A stretch of 64,000 bases of DNA from Marsupella aquatica (lineage: Eukaryota > Marchantiophyta): contig OZ316894.1 in NCBI GenBank assembly GCA_973895155.1, forward strand, positions 7,068,001 to 7,132,000, written 5' to 3'. Under the pieces are notes generated by a model. The model ran no database searches. It saw nothing but the letters and a program-made list of their open reading frames with translations, and was not told the DNA's origin. How positions within the stretch are numbered: the stretch's first letter is position 1; every line of letters starts with the position of its first letter. Positions 11,864 to 24,486 of this stretch are shown piece by piece. The position numbers and the translations under genes were made by a program.

Positions 11864-14800
11864 ATGGCATGCAGGTTAGCTCCAGCTTTGTCACCTGAGC
11901 TCGGCCATTTTTCTTCTTCCTCGCTCTCACCTTTCTCTCAGTTGAGGAGGTCGTCGACCGGGAATTCGTGCACCGGATTGGTTTTTTCGGTCGGTGGACC
12001 TCAGCCTCTCAAATTGAGGATCGCTATTCCGTCCCAAGCTGGTGGAAGCGCCACCCTTGCCCGTCGCCGCGTCATTATGGCTTCTTCGGCAACGGACTCT
12101 GTTTCTGATGCTTCCACGATGATTATTGATGTTTCTGCTGGTGAGATTGAGCTCTTCCTTTGATTTTTAGGCTATTTTCGTTCTCTCGCTTGTTTTCCTC
12201 GACATGTTTTTGTTAAAGCAGCCACCGGACTCTAGCTCGGGTAGGCAGACAGCAATTGAGAGGGAGACTGGTATTGTACAATCCTTTGTATTCCTGGAGG
12301 AAGATTACGGAATTAGTGAATTCATAATGAATAAAGGGAAAGCTCGATGCTGGTCTGTAGGTCCGAAGCAAGCTCTAATTTCACTCTCTGACAAGAGCGA
12401 TCTGGATAGTCTTGCAAGCGGCCTCTCCGACCTCGGGTGAGTGATGCTCTCTCGTTCCTCACTGACCGTACTGTTAGCGGATCCTTCCAGTGAAAATGAT
12501 TTCAGATGTCGAGTCTGATTTTCTTCCAAGTTTTTTGTGAGGAATGAAAAGTACGATGATCATGTTGGAATGGACTGAACGATGTGGCCATCAATTTCTT
12601 TGGCAGAAACCACAAATAATAATCTAGAGTAGCTTTGCTTGCTTCTTTAGAGTAAACGTATTCGACAACAGAAACTTGAAGCTGTGACACGAACATGTAC
12701 TGCAGTCCAATTTTAGTCCAAATTTACATAACTGTTCGACTAAAATCCAACCAAAACTGTTCGAGATGCTTGTTGACCCGTCTGTCCCTAAGATGACAAA
12801 TTTTCAAGTCAGAGGTATGATCAATATTACAATAGGAGTTAATAGACACCAGGTATACACTCGTCGTTTCAATATACCACCAGCGAGAATGATTTGTAAC
12901 ATGTCCAGGACGGCTCCATGACCTGACAGCGGCTTTTGGCTCATCTTGCAGCTATACCCTGGTTTCCACGGGTGGGACTGCAACAGCTCTGGAAAAGGCC
13001 GGTTTTAAAGTTACAAGGGTGGAGCAGATTACATCCTTTCCAGAAATGGTGACAAGTCTCTCCTTCACTCCATGTTCATTTGTTGTCAATGCATTTCGCA
13101 CAGAAAAGATTCAACGTGTTGGCCAATTTGGAAATTAGACATTCCGGACTATGAACCGTTGAAAGCTATGTATAAGACCAAAACAAGGGGTTCTAACAAG
13201 GATATGAAAGTGGTTCAGCTTGAAAGTTGTTTTTCTTCTCTTCTTGCAACGATCCCATCATTTGCTAGCAGTGAATAAACTGAATTCACTGCTGGCTGAA
13301 AGCTATTTTCTTGTAATTAATATCTGCTGTTTTCAGCTCGACGGTCGAGTCAAAACTCTCCATCCCTCAGTGCATGGAGGGATACTGGCAAGAAGAGACT
13401 TGTCCGAGCACATGGAAGCTTTGCAAGAGCATGGAATAGGTAGTCTTGCTAACCCAGAACAGCGAGGTTCCCATTCCATTTGGGGATGCTTCTGAAATAT
13501 ACTAGAGAGCCTTTCTTTGTTTGCGTTTGAAACCACCTAGCTGCCGTTCGATGTTTGCTTAAAGGAGTGGAGGGCTGCTCAAGTGAGGCATTTCAGACAA
13601 GCTCACGGAACATTTTGGCCCTGATAATCGTAAATGGTTTCTGTTATCTCTCCGAGTTCTAAATGTTCATACGTTTATCTGTGAGCAGGAACCATTGACG
13701 TCGTAGTAGTGAATCTATATCCTTTTTACAGCACAGTCACTGCTCCTGGGGGAGCAGATTTTGAGACAGGTGTTGAGAATATTGATATTGGTGGACCAGC
13801 TATGATCCGGGCAGCCGCAAAGGTGGGGTGGGTATCTCAAGCTCCGCTGGCAGTCTACTGTTCCATAAAGTAGAATCCAAGCTTAGATTCGATTGTGCCC
13901 CCAAATGAGCCCTATCAGTTTACAAAAAAAATACTCACGGAGCCTTGGTTGTGATTTGTTCTTGCAGAATCACAAAGATGTTTTGGTGGTAGTAGATCCA
14001 GTTGATTACCCAGCTCTTTTGTTGAATTTGCAAGGCAAAGGACCAGAATCGAATGAGATATTTCGCAGGAGGTTGGCTTGGAAGGCATTCCAACATGTGG
14101 CTTCATATGACACTGTTGTTGCTGAATGGTTTTGGAAGCAGACAAATAGCTCTGGTAATACTTGTTGCAGAGCGAGATATATTAGAGAACATTGCTTAAG
14201 CAGATCAAGAGGGCCCTATGGGTAGTATCGTTTGTCCTGTGCAGTTTACCTATGTGCATCTGTCGTCTTAATATTGAAACATCCTGTGAAATGTTTTTTT
14301 TCATACTTACTCTGTCTACAATTTGGGATCCTAGAATACACTCTAAGGTCGACTTCATAATAGGTGGCAACCTAGTCCTTGCAAATGGCAAGATTTTGAC
14401 GTCAGTGCTTCTGCAGGCACACAAAACTGGAACCCTTCTCCTAGTATGAGCGTTCCTCTTTCTCTCAAATCTGTGCTCCGGTATGGGGAAAATCCTCATC
14501 AAAATGCTGCCTTCTATTCTGACGATTCTCTTGCGGAAGTTGGATCCGGAGGGATTGCCACTGCTATTCAGCATCATGGCAAGGTATGTTCAAGGGGGGA
14601 GCTTCCTCCCACTAAAGATTTGGACTGGGAAACTTTGAAACGGTGATTTGTTGTGAGCTGTTTAGTTGTTCAGAATTGTCTTGAAAATAAATGGTTTTCT
14701 ATTACTGAGAGCTGAATTCTCTAACATATTATAATGTGCCCATTATGGCAGGAAATGTCCTATAACAACTATCTAGATGCAGATGCTGCCTGGAATTGCG

Positions 14801-16313
14801 TTTCGGAGTTCAGCTCCCCAACATGTGTAGTGGTCAAGCATACCAATCCTTGCGGAGTAGCTGCAAATGCAGATCTTTTGGAAGCTTACCGTCTTGCAGT
14901 CCGAGCTGATCCAGTTAGTGCATTTGGTGGCATCGTGGCTTTCAACGTAGAAGTGGATGAGGTAAACTCCGACTTCCTCAAGTTGGATGTGACCTTGTCA
15001 GACCACGTTAACTTTTTTCAAAGGCCCGCCCTTACCTATAGTGCCCCTGTATGTATGATTCATTGAACTAGACTCTCGAAGTGAAATATTTTGAGATAGA
15101 AAATCACTTGGTTGCAGGGGCCTTGATCTGCTGCTCTTCAATTATAAAGGATAAGGAGCAATCTCGCGCTTGTAGGATTACATATTTGTGGATTTAGTTG
15201 CATGAGGGAAACAAAGCTTTGACGTTTGTTTGGTGCATCTTTCAATTTCGCAGTTTTTCTCATTTACTCACCGATCATGATGGTTTTGGAAAGGGCAGGT
15301 TCTTGCTCGTGAGATACGTGAATTCAGGAGTCCAACAGATGGAGAGACAAGAATGTTCTATGAGATAGTTGTCGCTCCTAAGTATACTCCGAAGGGATTG
15401 GAGGTACTCAAAGGAAAGTCTAAGACACTCCGGATACTGGAAGCTCAACCAAGCACAAAAGGAAGGCGCTCCCTGCGACAGATAGGAGGAGGGTGGCTAT
15501 TGCAGGAGTCGGATGATTTAACTCCCGATGATCTTGGGTTTCGCTTAGTGACTGAGAAAATCCCAACAAATGAGCAAGTTGAGGATGCCAAGTTTGCTTG
15601 GCTCTGTTGTAAACATGTCAAGAGCAATGCAATCGTAGTTGCCAAGGTTGATTACCTGTCCTTTTCTCTCTAATAAGCATCGATTTTGAAATGAGCATTC
15701 ATTGCCCAAGAAATTATGAAATTTCCTTGATTTATCATAATCAGCAGTTACTAGTTCCTGATGTCCTCTTGTTGCAGGATAACAAAATGCTCGGCATGGG
15801 CAGTGGACAACCAAATCGGGTGAAGAGTCTCCAAATAGCTCTAGAAAAGGCAGGGGATGCTGCTCGAGGAGCAGCTATAGCAAGTGACGCTTTTTTCCCG
15901 TTTGGTAACCGTCTGCCTTATCTTTTGTCTTGTAATCAGAAGCTATTGTTTTCATTCAACCTTGGATTCATGTAACTGACTACAAGGTTTGCGTTGTTTA
16001 TCTGTTTCTTACAATCAGTTCATTGGAAAGTCATGAGCCACTTTAACTCGGTTTCGCCCCGGTCCTTGCTCGTATGTACTCTACTCGTAAAAAGGTTCAT
16101 ACTCAAGGTTAACCTGTAATAGTTAAATCACCTAACTATTTCCTGGTTTCTTTTCCGGCAGCCTGGAATGATGCTGTGGAAGAAGCTTGCAAAGCAGGAG
16201 TGAAGGTGATAGCACAACCTGGTGGTAGCATGAGGGACCAGGATGCAATTGATTGCTGCAACAAATATGGTGTGGCAATGCTTTTCACAGAAGTGCGCCA
16301 CTTCCGACACTAG
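11864..16313 (+). CDS. PURH: Bifunctional AICAR transformylase / IMP cyclohydrolase (PURH)
   Basis: Catalyses the last two steps of de novo IMP synthesis, formylating AICAR and closing the ring; in plants this is plastid-located. Eleven exons: 11864-12140, 12337-12436, 12952-13048, 13337-13439, 13689-13822, 13968-14154, 14417-14583, 14752-14961, 15299-15646, 15778-15904, 16162-16313, totalling 1902 nt and 633 residues. A Ser/Arg-rich transit peptide of about 75 residues precedes the cyclohydrolase domain, which begins [11 protein letters not shown] and has [15 protein letters not shown]. The transformylase domain has [19 protein letters not shown] with its catalytic Lys-His, [10 protein letters not shown] and a C-terminal FTEVRHFRH. 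All introns are GT-AG. The start is the first ATG of the transit-peptide frame. Confidence 0.95.
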
Positions 16314-18640
16314 TACCTCCAGCGGATTAGGAGGAAGTCTCGTCGTACGTGATGAACATGTTTGCATATCATCCCCAATTTTGACCTTGTTCCAGGAGAA
16401 AGATAGGAATTTGACGACCATCATACTTCACCCACAATTCTGATACTTGTATTGTCAGATTCTGCGAATTGCAGACCTTGGTTTCCGATTGTTCAGCTGT
16501 TTTGCAAGAGAAACGTAGAGTGCCTACGAGGGGGAAGTGTTTTCGTTCAGGCAGCTATTAGTTGGGTTATCCAATCTACATATGCTAGAAGGTTTGAGTC
16601 TGACATTCATCACCTGTGAAAGAGTTGCGATCATAAAGTAAAGGCAACTTGGAATTCAGTCGTGAACTATTCTGAAACCGATCCTGAAAGTGTTGCTTTC
16701 TAATATCTGTGCCTCTTCGACCACTGGGAAAGTTTGGGCTATCATTGCTTACGAGTCGGAGACGCATACATGGACTGTCGACAAGATAGAACGTGCAACT
16801 TCTAATTTTTCAAGCAGTGGTATCGTAGTCCTTAACTTCCCTGTCATTGCTCATATCAGAGCCCAAACATTCGTACTTTTTCAGGAGCATCACTGCCTAT
16901 GCTTCATGACTCTTCGCCCGTCAAAGGGTCTGGGAAAGGGATTTCGGACCCCGGAGTCGCTAAGAAGCTTGAACACCCTCCGGAGGTAACTGAAACTAAC
17001 AAGAAAAGTCCTAGTGATGTTCCTGATGTCCAGTGGGCATGGTCTAAAAGACACTTCAGCCCTCCAGTTGGGAAATTAGTTGTGAGTCTTGGTTTCTTCT
17101 CAAGTTTACTCCCAAAAGTTTGACAAAGTCGGTTTGTAAGTAATGTGTCTGGCAATCTGTCCTAGAGACTCTCGGGGGGAAACAATGATGATGTCCTTGG
17201 GGAAGTCCAGACCAGAAGGCACTCACAAACGCCATTAAAATGTGTATCTGGAAACCACATAACTATGGATCAATTCTTCTTGATTTTAGCTATGGATCTT
17301 GTCTTTCAAGAGAAGTATCAGTAGAGATAAGAAGTTTCCCGAAAGGTTTGACAAAATCTGACCAAGTGATACCTAGTTCAACGGAAACCCAGGCAGCACT
17401 GCTGGTCTAGCTTTCACAGGTCAATTTTCAGTAGAACATGTAAAACAATAGTATCGGGGAGAATTCAGATGTCTAGTGAATTCGTGGGGGCATCATGAAA
17501 AACATGCCAGTCCCTCCAGGCATTGCTGTCTCATCCTAAGGTACAAACAAAGTTACTTGGTGTGTAATTTCATTGAAGTCTATGAACCATAACCCCTATA
17601 TCAACCTGGCTCCAAGGTTTTCTGATTTAGTTTCTTTGTTACTAGCATGGATCAATGTCATGACTACTCCCCAAACATAATTTTATGAAAACTTACAATT
17701 AGGGGGGTTTACTTTATGGGCTGTTTGGGGGTTATGCATTATAACCCAAGTACTTGCACGGATGAAGGTTGCGAACAAATCCTCCTCATAACTTTTTGAA
17801 GACTCACAAGGAGGGTTTACAGTCAGTAACCCATGCGCTGTTTTGGGGTATGGGCTGTACCCCATTACTAGCAGTCTTGACTACTCCTGAACATAACTCT
17901 ATGAAGACTCACAAGGAGGGTTTACAGTCAGTGACCCTGTGCTGTGTGAGGTTATGGGCTGCACCCCATTACTAGCAGTCTTGTCTAATCCTGAACATAA
18001 GTCTGTGAAGACTCACAAGGAGGGTTTAAGCTTGGTAACCCAACATTGTTCAGGGTTATGGGTTACAGCCCTCTCAGGCTCACCACTCTTGAGGATTACA
18101 CCCCACCAGCCTGAGTGCTCATTCTTAGAACATAAATGGAGGTGAGGTCACTCAAGCCCGTGTTGGGACTTAACTCTAGTGTCTGTTTAGGTTAATTTGA
18201 TTACCAGTTAACCTAGTCAAGGATTATTGAGATTAGACTAGTGGAGACCGCCAGCCTATACCACTAGTGATCAATCTTTTGGAGTTGAAGGTTTGACAGA
18301 GAAGAAATAGTGCCATAGAGCAGGTTGTGTTTTGGCAAACTATGGTAAATGTACATTGTTAGTGCATAGTATATTTGTTCAATGGTCCATGGATGTAGCC
18401 CAGATGGGACAAACCATATATCTCTCTGTTGGTATCAATCATATGTTCTACATTTGTTTAGTGTGAGTCGACGAGTCGTGTTGTCCAATTTTGTCTCCAC
18501 ACCAGATATGCCATTTTCAGAGCCTCACTTTACCCCCAATCCAATATCTAAATGCACCACTTCAGTTTTGCCCCAAGACTCAGGGTCTAGAGGCTTCACT
18601 AGACTCTAAGCCCTCAATTGTAAGTTTCAATTTACAGTAG
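16314..18640. other. Intergenic region 3' of PURH
   Basis: No gene recognised; short open frames have no family features. Contains the PURH 3' flank and a 105-bp minisatellite, and ends at a dispersed repeat interrupted by the Copia element. The phrase GATGTAGCCCAGATGG near 18392 resembles a tRNA A-box. Confidence 0.55.
17650..18080. repeat. 105-bp minisatellite, about four copies
   Basis: GAAGACTCACAAGGAGGGTTT recurs at about 17799, 17904 and 18008 (periods 105 and 104), with a diverged first copy near 17687. Units also share TAGCAGTCTTG and CCTGAACATAA. The 105-bp period is 35 codons, which explains the repetitive open frame across it. Confidence 0.85.
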
Positions 18641-18769
18641 GTGTCTCAAACCAGCTCATTTCCTGAGGTTTCCTATGACTGCAATGTTGCAGGCCTGGTA
18701 ATGGACCAAAAATATGCAGTTCCCACAAAAGGTGATTGTCAGTAACTCGGGCAGTCACACACTCCGTCC
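18641..18769 (+). repeat. Left half of a dispersed repeat split by the Copia element
   Basis: Begins GTGTCTCAAACCAGCTCATTTCC. About 70% identical by eye to the reverse complement of 59937-60051. Its other half resumes directly after the 3' LTR at 24824. Confidence 0.8.
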
Positions 18770-19092
18770 TGTAGAGGTTAACTCAGTCTTGGGTTGAACT
18801 GTGGTTAGTATGTTAACTAGGGTTAGAGTAAACCCTAGTTGAAGAGTTGGTCCTTATCTCTTCAACTTCTATGTGGTGTGAGAACACACAAGAGAGTTCT
18901 CAAGAGAGAACACAGTGATATAGCAAGAGATGAGAGCTTGAAGAGATGAGAGCTATGGTGATGCTTGAGTAGACACATAACCGTTAATAAAGCTTGGTCT
19001 TCCCATGGACATAGCCCACCTTGAGGCGAACCACGTAACTATTGAGCACGTGTATGTTTGGAGTGTTTTTCCTGATCTGATTTCTCTCCACA
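18770..19092 (+). repeat. 5' LTR
   Basis: 323 bp from TGTAGAGGTT to CTCCACA. It matches the 3' LTR except for 7 substitutions, a 2-bp difference and a 16-bp duplication present only in the 3' copy; 323 - 2 + 16 gives the 337 bp of the 3' LTR. Confidence 0.95.
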
Positions 19093-19094
19093 AT

Positions 19095-19106
19095 TGGTAT
19101 CAGAGC
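19095..19106 (+). other. Primer-binding site (tRNA-iMet)
   Basis: TGGTATCAGAGC begins 2 bp after the 5' LTR, the standard plant Copia primer site complementary to the 3' end of initiator tRNA-Met. Confidence 0.95.
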
Positions 19107-20262
19107 TCAGATTTTTTCAGTCGATTAGGAACTCCATAGAACTTGCTTCAAGCAAAGCGAACAGCGGATGATTTCCTCTTCGAAGCGGAGCTATTGAAAG
19201 AAGATCAGACTCAATCTTCTCACAAGTGTGGAGCACACAACCAGGGGCTCATTTCAGTGAAGCAATGAAGGCTTGAGGTCAGAAACGGAAACAATTGTAA
19301 GTGACGATTTTCAATTTACGTTATCGGGCAAGAGATAAATTCAATTTCTCAGATCAGTCTTTTTTATTGTTCTATCGGGACTTGAAACTGAGATACGCTT
19401 GAGCGCCTTGTCTTTCTAGACGTTTCGATATCAACATCGTTGAATTCCGTCAAACGGTTGAGAAGCAATCTTAATTTCAATTCTCGTTTTTTGAGCTCGA
19501 AATTTTGGCTATGGCGGATAACTTAATATCAGTCACTTTCACCGAATTGTTTCTCCCTCATTACTCCACCGTTTTGCGAGTTATTTATATCAATCTTGAT
19601 GCCCTCGAAATCTAGTTTCTGAATCTGAAATCAGAATTGGATTTCATCAAAAACTGAGACGGGAATTTGAGTGAATCCGCCGAGGGGTACTTTCTGCCGC
19701 GAGTAGTCGCGACTTCCGCGGACGCGCGAGGAGGTCGAAAACTTCGAGGAGGCCTTTTAGCGTTCGACAGGGCTCGGGCAGGGGGAAGTGCCCCCTGTGA
19801 AGTCCCCCACAGGGACTGTACAAGGGCGGACGGAATTTCCCGAAAAGATTCTTTTCCAGAGGCTTAAATTTTTACCGAAGGTCAAAGATTCCGAGCGGCA
19901 AATAAAATCGGATCAAATTCAACTTTTGGAGAGACGTACTTGGGGAAGCTAGGCAAGTATTGGTGCGTTCGATTCTGAAAAAGTACACTAGTGGAATCTT
20001 TGGCATAAGAGATTCCCTCGAGGGGTAATTATTTCATCTTTTATCCCCCTCCGGTCGGAGTAAAAATTCTTGGCACTCGAGAGTCCATTTGACAAACCAT
20101 TTTCAGAATTTGGAGCGTTACCTTGTGGGCTACATGTAGGAGTGATCAGTTTCAAAATTCACGAACTTTCATTTTTGGCCTTATTTTCACACCCCACATC
20201 TGAGCATTCGACGTTTATTTCTTGTCGAAAGGCGACTCCACACTACATTTGGCATTCCAGCG

Positions 20263-21120
20263 ATGGCGACTACTAGGATTGGAGGTCAAAGGTTTGAGGT
20301 GGAAAAATTTGATGGTCGGATGGACTATACAATGTGGGAACGTAACGTGAGGGATGCACTTAGGGCGATGGGTCTAGGCAAGGTACTAAGATCTCAACCC
20401 AAGGAGATGGAAGATGATGATTGGCATGATCTCCAGGATCAAGCGGTAAGTATTGTTGGCATGTACCTGAAAAACAATGTGAAGAAGAAATTCGAGGAAA
20501 AAACAACACAAACGGTGACGGACTTGTTTCAAGCATTGCGCAACAAGTACTACAAGAAGGAGATGTCAAACCGAATGTATGCAAGTCTGAAGCTCATGCA
20601 ATTCAAAATGGCTGATGGAGTCAAGATTCAAGATCATATCGATCAGTTCAATGATCTTGTGGTTGACCTAGAGAATTTGGGGGAGCATTTGAGCGAAGAA
20701 AAGAAAGCCTTACAACTCTTGGGCTCACTACCACCTTCGTACCAATCTTTGTCTCGAGTTCTTCTATTCCGTGATAAGACAACTATATCCTACAATGATG
20801 TGGTGAGTGCCCTGTTGACCGATGACATGCAGTCTAAGCTGGTTTCTTCAGCTCATCCTACCTCAACCTCATCATCAACAGCACTGTTGGTAGAAAGAGG
20901 CAAATCAAGGGAGCCATCTCATGAAAACAAAAGGTTCAACCCACTTCCCATGGAGCGAGGAAGGTTCCACGACCGATCTTTTGGTAGGAGGAGGTTTAGA
21001 TCCAGATCTAGATCTCGATCCAAATCACCATCCAAGTCTACTCGTGAGATAAAGTGTTGGAAGTGTGACAAAGTGGGCCACATGAAGAAGGATTGTCGGG
21101 TCAAAGACACATTCAAGTAA
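20263..21120 (+). CDS. Copia gag protein
   Basis: An intact 285-residue frame. The N-terminal UBN2/retrotran-gag type region contains FDGRMDYTMWERNVRDALRA, followed by an Arg/Ser-rich basic stretch and one zinc knuckle, CWKCDKVGHMKKDC. It ends in TAA directly after the knuckle, while the pol frame continues in the same phase. Gag packages the element RNA. The stop overlaps GTAAGT at 21117-21122, a perfect 5' splice-site core. Confidence 0.9.
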   Translation: MATTRIGGQRFEVEKFDGRMDYTMWERNVRDALRAMGLGKVLRSQPKEMEDDDWHDLQDQAVSIVGMYLKNNVKKKFEEKTTQTVTDLFQALRNKYYKKEMSNRMYASLKLMQFKMADGVKIQDHIDQFNDLVVDLENLGEHLSEEKKALQLLGSLPPSYQSLSRVLLFRDKTTISYNDVVSALLTDDMQSKLVSSAHPTSTSSSTALLVERGKSREPSHENKRFNPLPMERGRFHDRSFGRRRFRSRSRSRSKSPSKSTREIKCWKCDKVGHMKKDCRVKDTFK

Positions 21121-24100
21121 GTTGTCGGTTCTTCAGCCCAAGTAGTTGTTCGAGAAGAGGATAGTGAAGGATTTGCATTATGTACCACTTCCCAAGTTGA
21201 GGATTGTCAATGGATCTTGGATTCCGCTTGCTCGTATCACATGTGCTATATGCGTGAACTTTTCTCATCCTACACTCCTATCAACGGATCTGTTTTGATG
21301 GGAAATAATCATTCTTGCAAATTTTAGGGATTGGATCCGTAAAGATTCAACTACCCGGTGGCAAGTACTGTACTCTATCAAATGTCAGACACATTCCAGA
21401 AATGTGTAAGAATTTGATTTCTCTTGGCTACTTGGATACGAAGGGTTATCAATGGAGTGCAACTGATGGGGTGTTAACAGTCACGCATGGATCAACTGAA
21501 GTTCTTATTGGCAAGAGGAAAAGAAACATCTATGTCTTGGAAGGCACCACACTTCTTGCCGAAGTCAATTTGGTCACATCTCAGGAGGAGAAAATCAATT
21601 TATGGCATGCTCGGCTTGGTCACATGAGTGAAAAAAGTTTGGAAATCTTACACAAGCGACATCTCCTACCAGGATTGCAAGCATGCAAGTTGAGTTTTTG
21701 TGATCATTGCATTGTCGGCAAGAAAACAAGAACTCCATTTCCGACTGTCATTCATCATTCTAAAGTTGTACTTGAGTATATTCATTCCGGTGTGTGGGGT
21801 CCTGCTCCGGTTTCCTCACATTCAGGCAAACAATACTATGTATCGTTTATCGATGATTACTCAAGGTTTGTTTGAATTTATTTCATTGCCCATAAGTTTG
21901 AAGTGTTTTCCATCTTCAAACAATGGGTAGCTCAAGTTGAGACACAGACTGCAAAGAATGTGAGATATCTACGATCAGATAATGGTGGTGAATACACCTT
22001 TGGCGAGTTCAACACGTATTATGCAAATAAGGGAATTACTCACCATCTCACAACTGTGTACACTCCTGAGCAAAATGGTGTTGCTGAGTGACTCAACCGC
22101 ACATTGTTGGAGCGAGCAAGAAGCATGTTGAGCCACTCTAAATTGCCATAAATCTTTTGGGCAGAAGCTGTCAACATAGCTGCTTATCTAGTAAATCTCT
22201 CTCCTAGTCGGGCAATTACTTACAAAACCCCCTTTGAGCTATGGCACAATCGACCTGCTGATTATTCAAAGCTTAAGGTTTTTGGTTGTGAAGCATATGC
22301 ACATGTTCCTAGCAACAATAGGACTAAGCTAGATCCTAGAGCCCATAAATGCATTTTTCTTGGTTATCAGCGTGACGTTAAAGGATATCGATTGTGGGAT
22401 CCAGTTGATTGCAAGGTACTTGTTAGTCGGGATGTATCCTTCAATGAAGACAAATCATTGAAGGAGGGGGAGATAGGTCAATTCCCTACTACTAACAACG
22501 AGCAATCTCCTCCTGTAGAGGATTTAAGGGGAGAGGATGTGTCAAATGAAGAATATGTTGACACTACTATAAGGCAAAGCGCACTACAATCAGATCAGCC
22601 AGAGTCTTCAGTGCGAAGAGGAACTCGCAAACGTCAAGCCCGGGAAAGGTATGGTACTTGGCTTCCTTCTGATCAAGTGGATTTGGATGAAGAATCTATT
22701 GATGCATTGGTGACAGAAGATGGAGATCCATCCTCATTTCGAGAGGTCCTAGCTTCTATGGAGAAGCAACAGTGGCAGGCGGCGATGCGCATGGAAATGA
22801 AATCACTTCATGATAACAAGACTTGGGAACTCACGAGTCTACCTAGTGACAAGCAGGCTGTTGACAGCAAGTGGGTGTATAGGAAGAAAGATGGACCCAC
22901 GGAGGATGCTGAGAAGATATTTAAGGCTCGGTTGGTAGCCAAGGGTTTTACTCAACAAAAAGGTATAGACTACAATGAGGTTTTTTCACCTGTAGCAAAG
23001 TATTCAACAATACGTTTGCTATGTGCTCTTGTAGTTTTATTTGATCTGGTTTTAGATCAAATGGATGTTGTCACGGCATTCTTATATGGATCGTTGGATG
23101 AGGTGATTTACATGAGGCAACCAGAGGGTTTTGTGCAAAAGGGCAAGGAAAATTTGGTATGCAGGTTGCTAAAATCCTTGTATGGATTAAAGCAGAGCCC
23201 AAGGCAGTGGAACAAGCGTTTTGATGAATTTTTGAAATCGCTTGGATTTGTGCGAAGCGTGTACGATCCATGTGTTTACATAATGTGAACAACACAGGTT
23301 TTAAGCTTGTCATCCTTGTACTTTATGTGGATGACATGCTCATTGCAGCACAGGATAGGGGCGAAGTTGATAAGCTTAAGGCCCAACTCAATTCTGAGTT
23401 TAAGATGAAGGATTTGGGCACAGCCAAAAGGATCCTAGGCATGGAGATTGTCAGGGATGTTAACAAAGCCAAACTTTGGCTGACGCAAAAAAGATATGCA
23501 GAGAAGGTACTCTCAAAATTCAACATGGCAAATGCTAAGGCTGTGAGTGTTCCTTTGGCAAGGAATTTCAATATTTCTGTAACATTTTGTCCATCGGATG
23601 CGACAGAAAAAAGTTTGATGTCCAAAGTTCCTTATGAAAGTGCTGTAGGTAGTTTAATGTATCTCATGGTATGCACCCGACTAGACATAGCTTATGCCGT
23701 TAGCAAGGTAAGCAGATACATGGCAAATCCAAGAAAAGTTCATTGGGAAGCAGTGAAATGGATTTTGCGCTACATCAGAGGTTCCACTAAGAAGGGTTTA
23801 TTGTTTGATGCAAGTTCAAACAATATGAAAGTGCTTCAAGGTTATGTGGATGCAGACTACGCAGGTGATCTGGATAAAAGGAGATCGACAACTGGATATG
23901 TATTTACACTTGCTGGTGGATGCATTAGTTGGAAGTCTACTCTCCAAAAGTGTGTTGCAAAGTCTACTATGGATGCCGAGTATGTAGCAGCAACAGAAGC
24001 AGCATCAGAGACCATTTGGTTGAAAAAGCTTGTCACGGAAATGGGTTTATCACAGGAGTGTGTATATCTTCATTGTGACAGTCAAAGTGCAATTTACACT

Positions 24101-24292
24101 GCCAAGAATCAGGTGATGGATGGCAGGGTAAAGCACATTGATGTCCGCTATCATTTCATCCGACAGGCATTATCGGATGATGAATTTGAGCTTGTCAAGA
24201 TTGATGGAAAGCTTAATCCAGCGGATGCTTTTACCAAAGTATTAGACTCCAATAGTTTTTCAAGGCATTGTAATTATTTACAAATATTGTAA
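21121..24292 (+). pseudogene. Copia pol (protease, integrase, RT, RNase H), disrupted
   Basis: The protease signature LDSACSYHMC is followed by TAG at 21325 and a frameshift. The integrase part has HARLGHMS...CDHC, FIDDYSRF and RSDNGGEYTFGEF, with in-frame stops at 21873 (TGA), 22089 (TGA) and 22149 (TAA). Reverse transcriptase has ARLVAKGFTQQKGIDYNEVF, then a frameshift near 23285, then YVDDM. RNase H has DADYAGDLDKRRSTTGY and ends at 24292. All domains are present, but at least four stops and two frameshifts separate them, so this copy is dead. Confidence 0.92.
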
Positions 24293-24475
24293 ATATAGAG
24301 TTAACCAAGAAAATGTCTCTATATGAGTACTCCATCCGATGGCTTATCGGCTACGGCTTAGTTCTAGTTAACTCTTACATTAGGGGGAGGGTCTTTTGGC
24401 CCTACTGTCTTGAACTTCCCGCGGAGGGACTTGTAAGGAAAAGACAATGTTATGAACCCTCCCAAGACATGAGTC

Positions 24476-24484
24476 AAGGGGGAG
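24476..24484 (+). other. Polypurine tract
   Basis: AAGGGGGAG lies 2 bp before the 3' LTR, the normal plus-strand priming position. Confidence 0.8.
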
Positions 24485-24486
24485 TT

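Noticed and set aside
17683-18145. Repetitive peptide frames as a repeat protein
   Set aside because: Caused by a minisatellite whose period is 35 codons.
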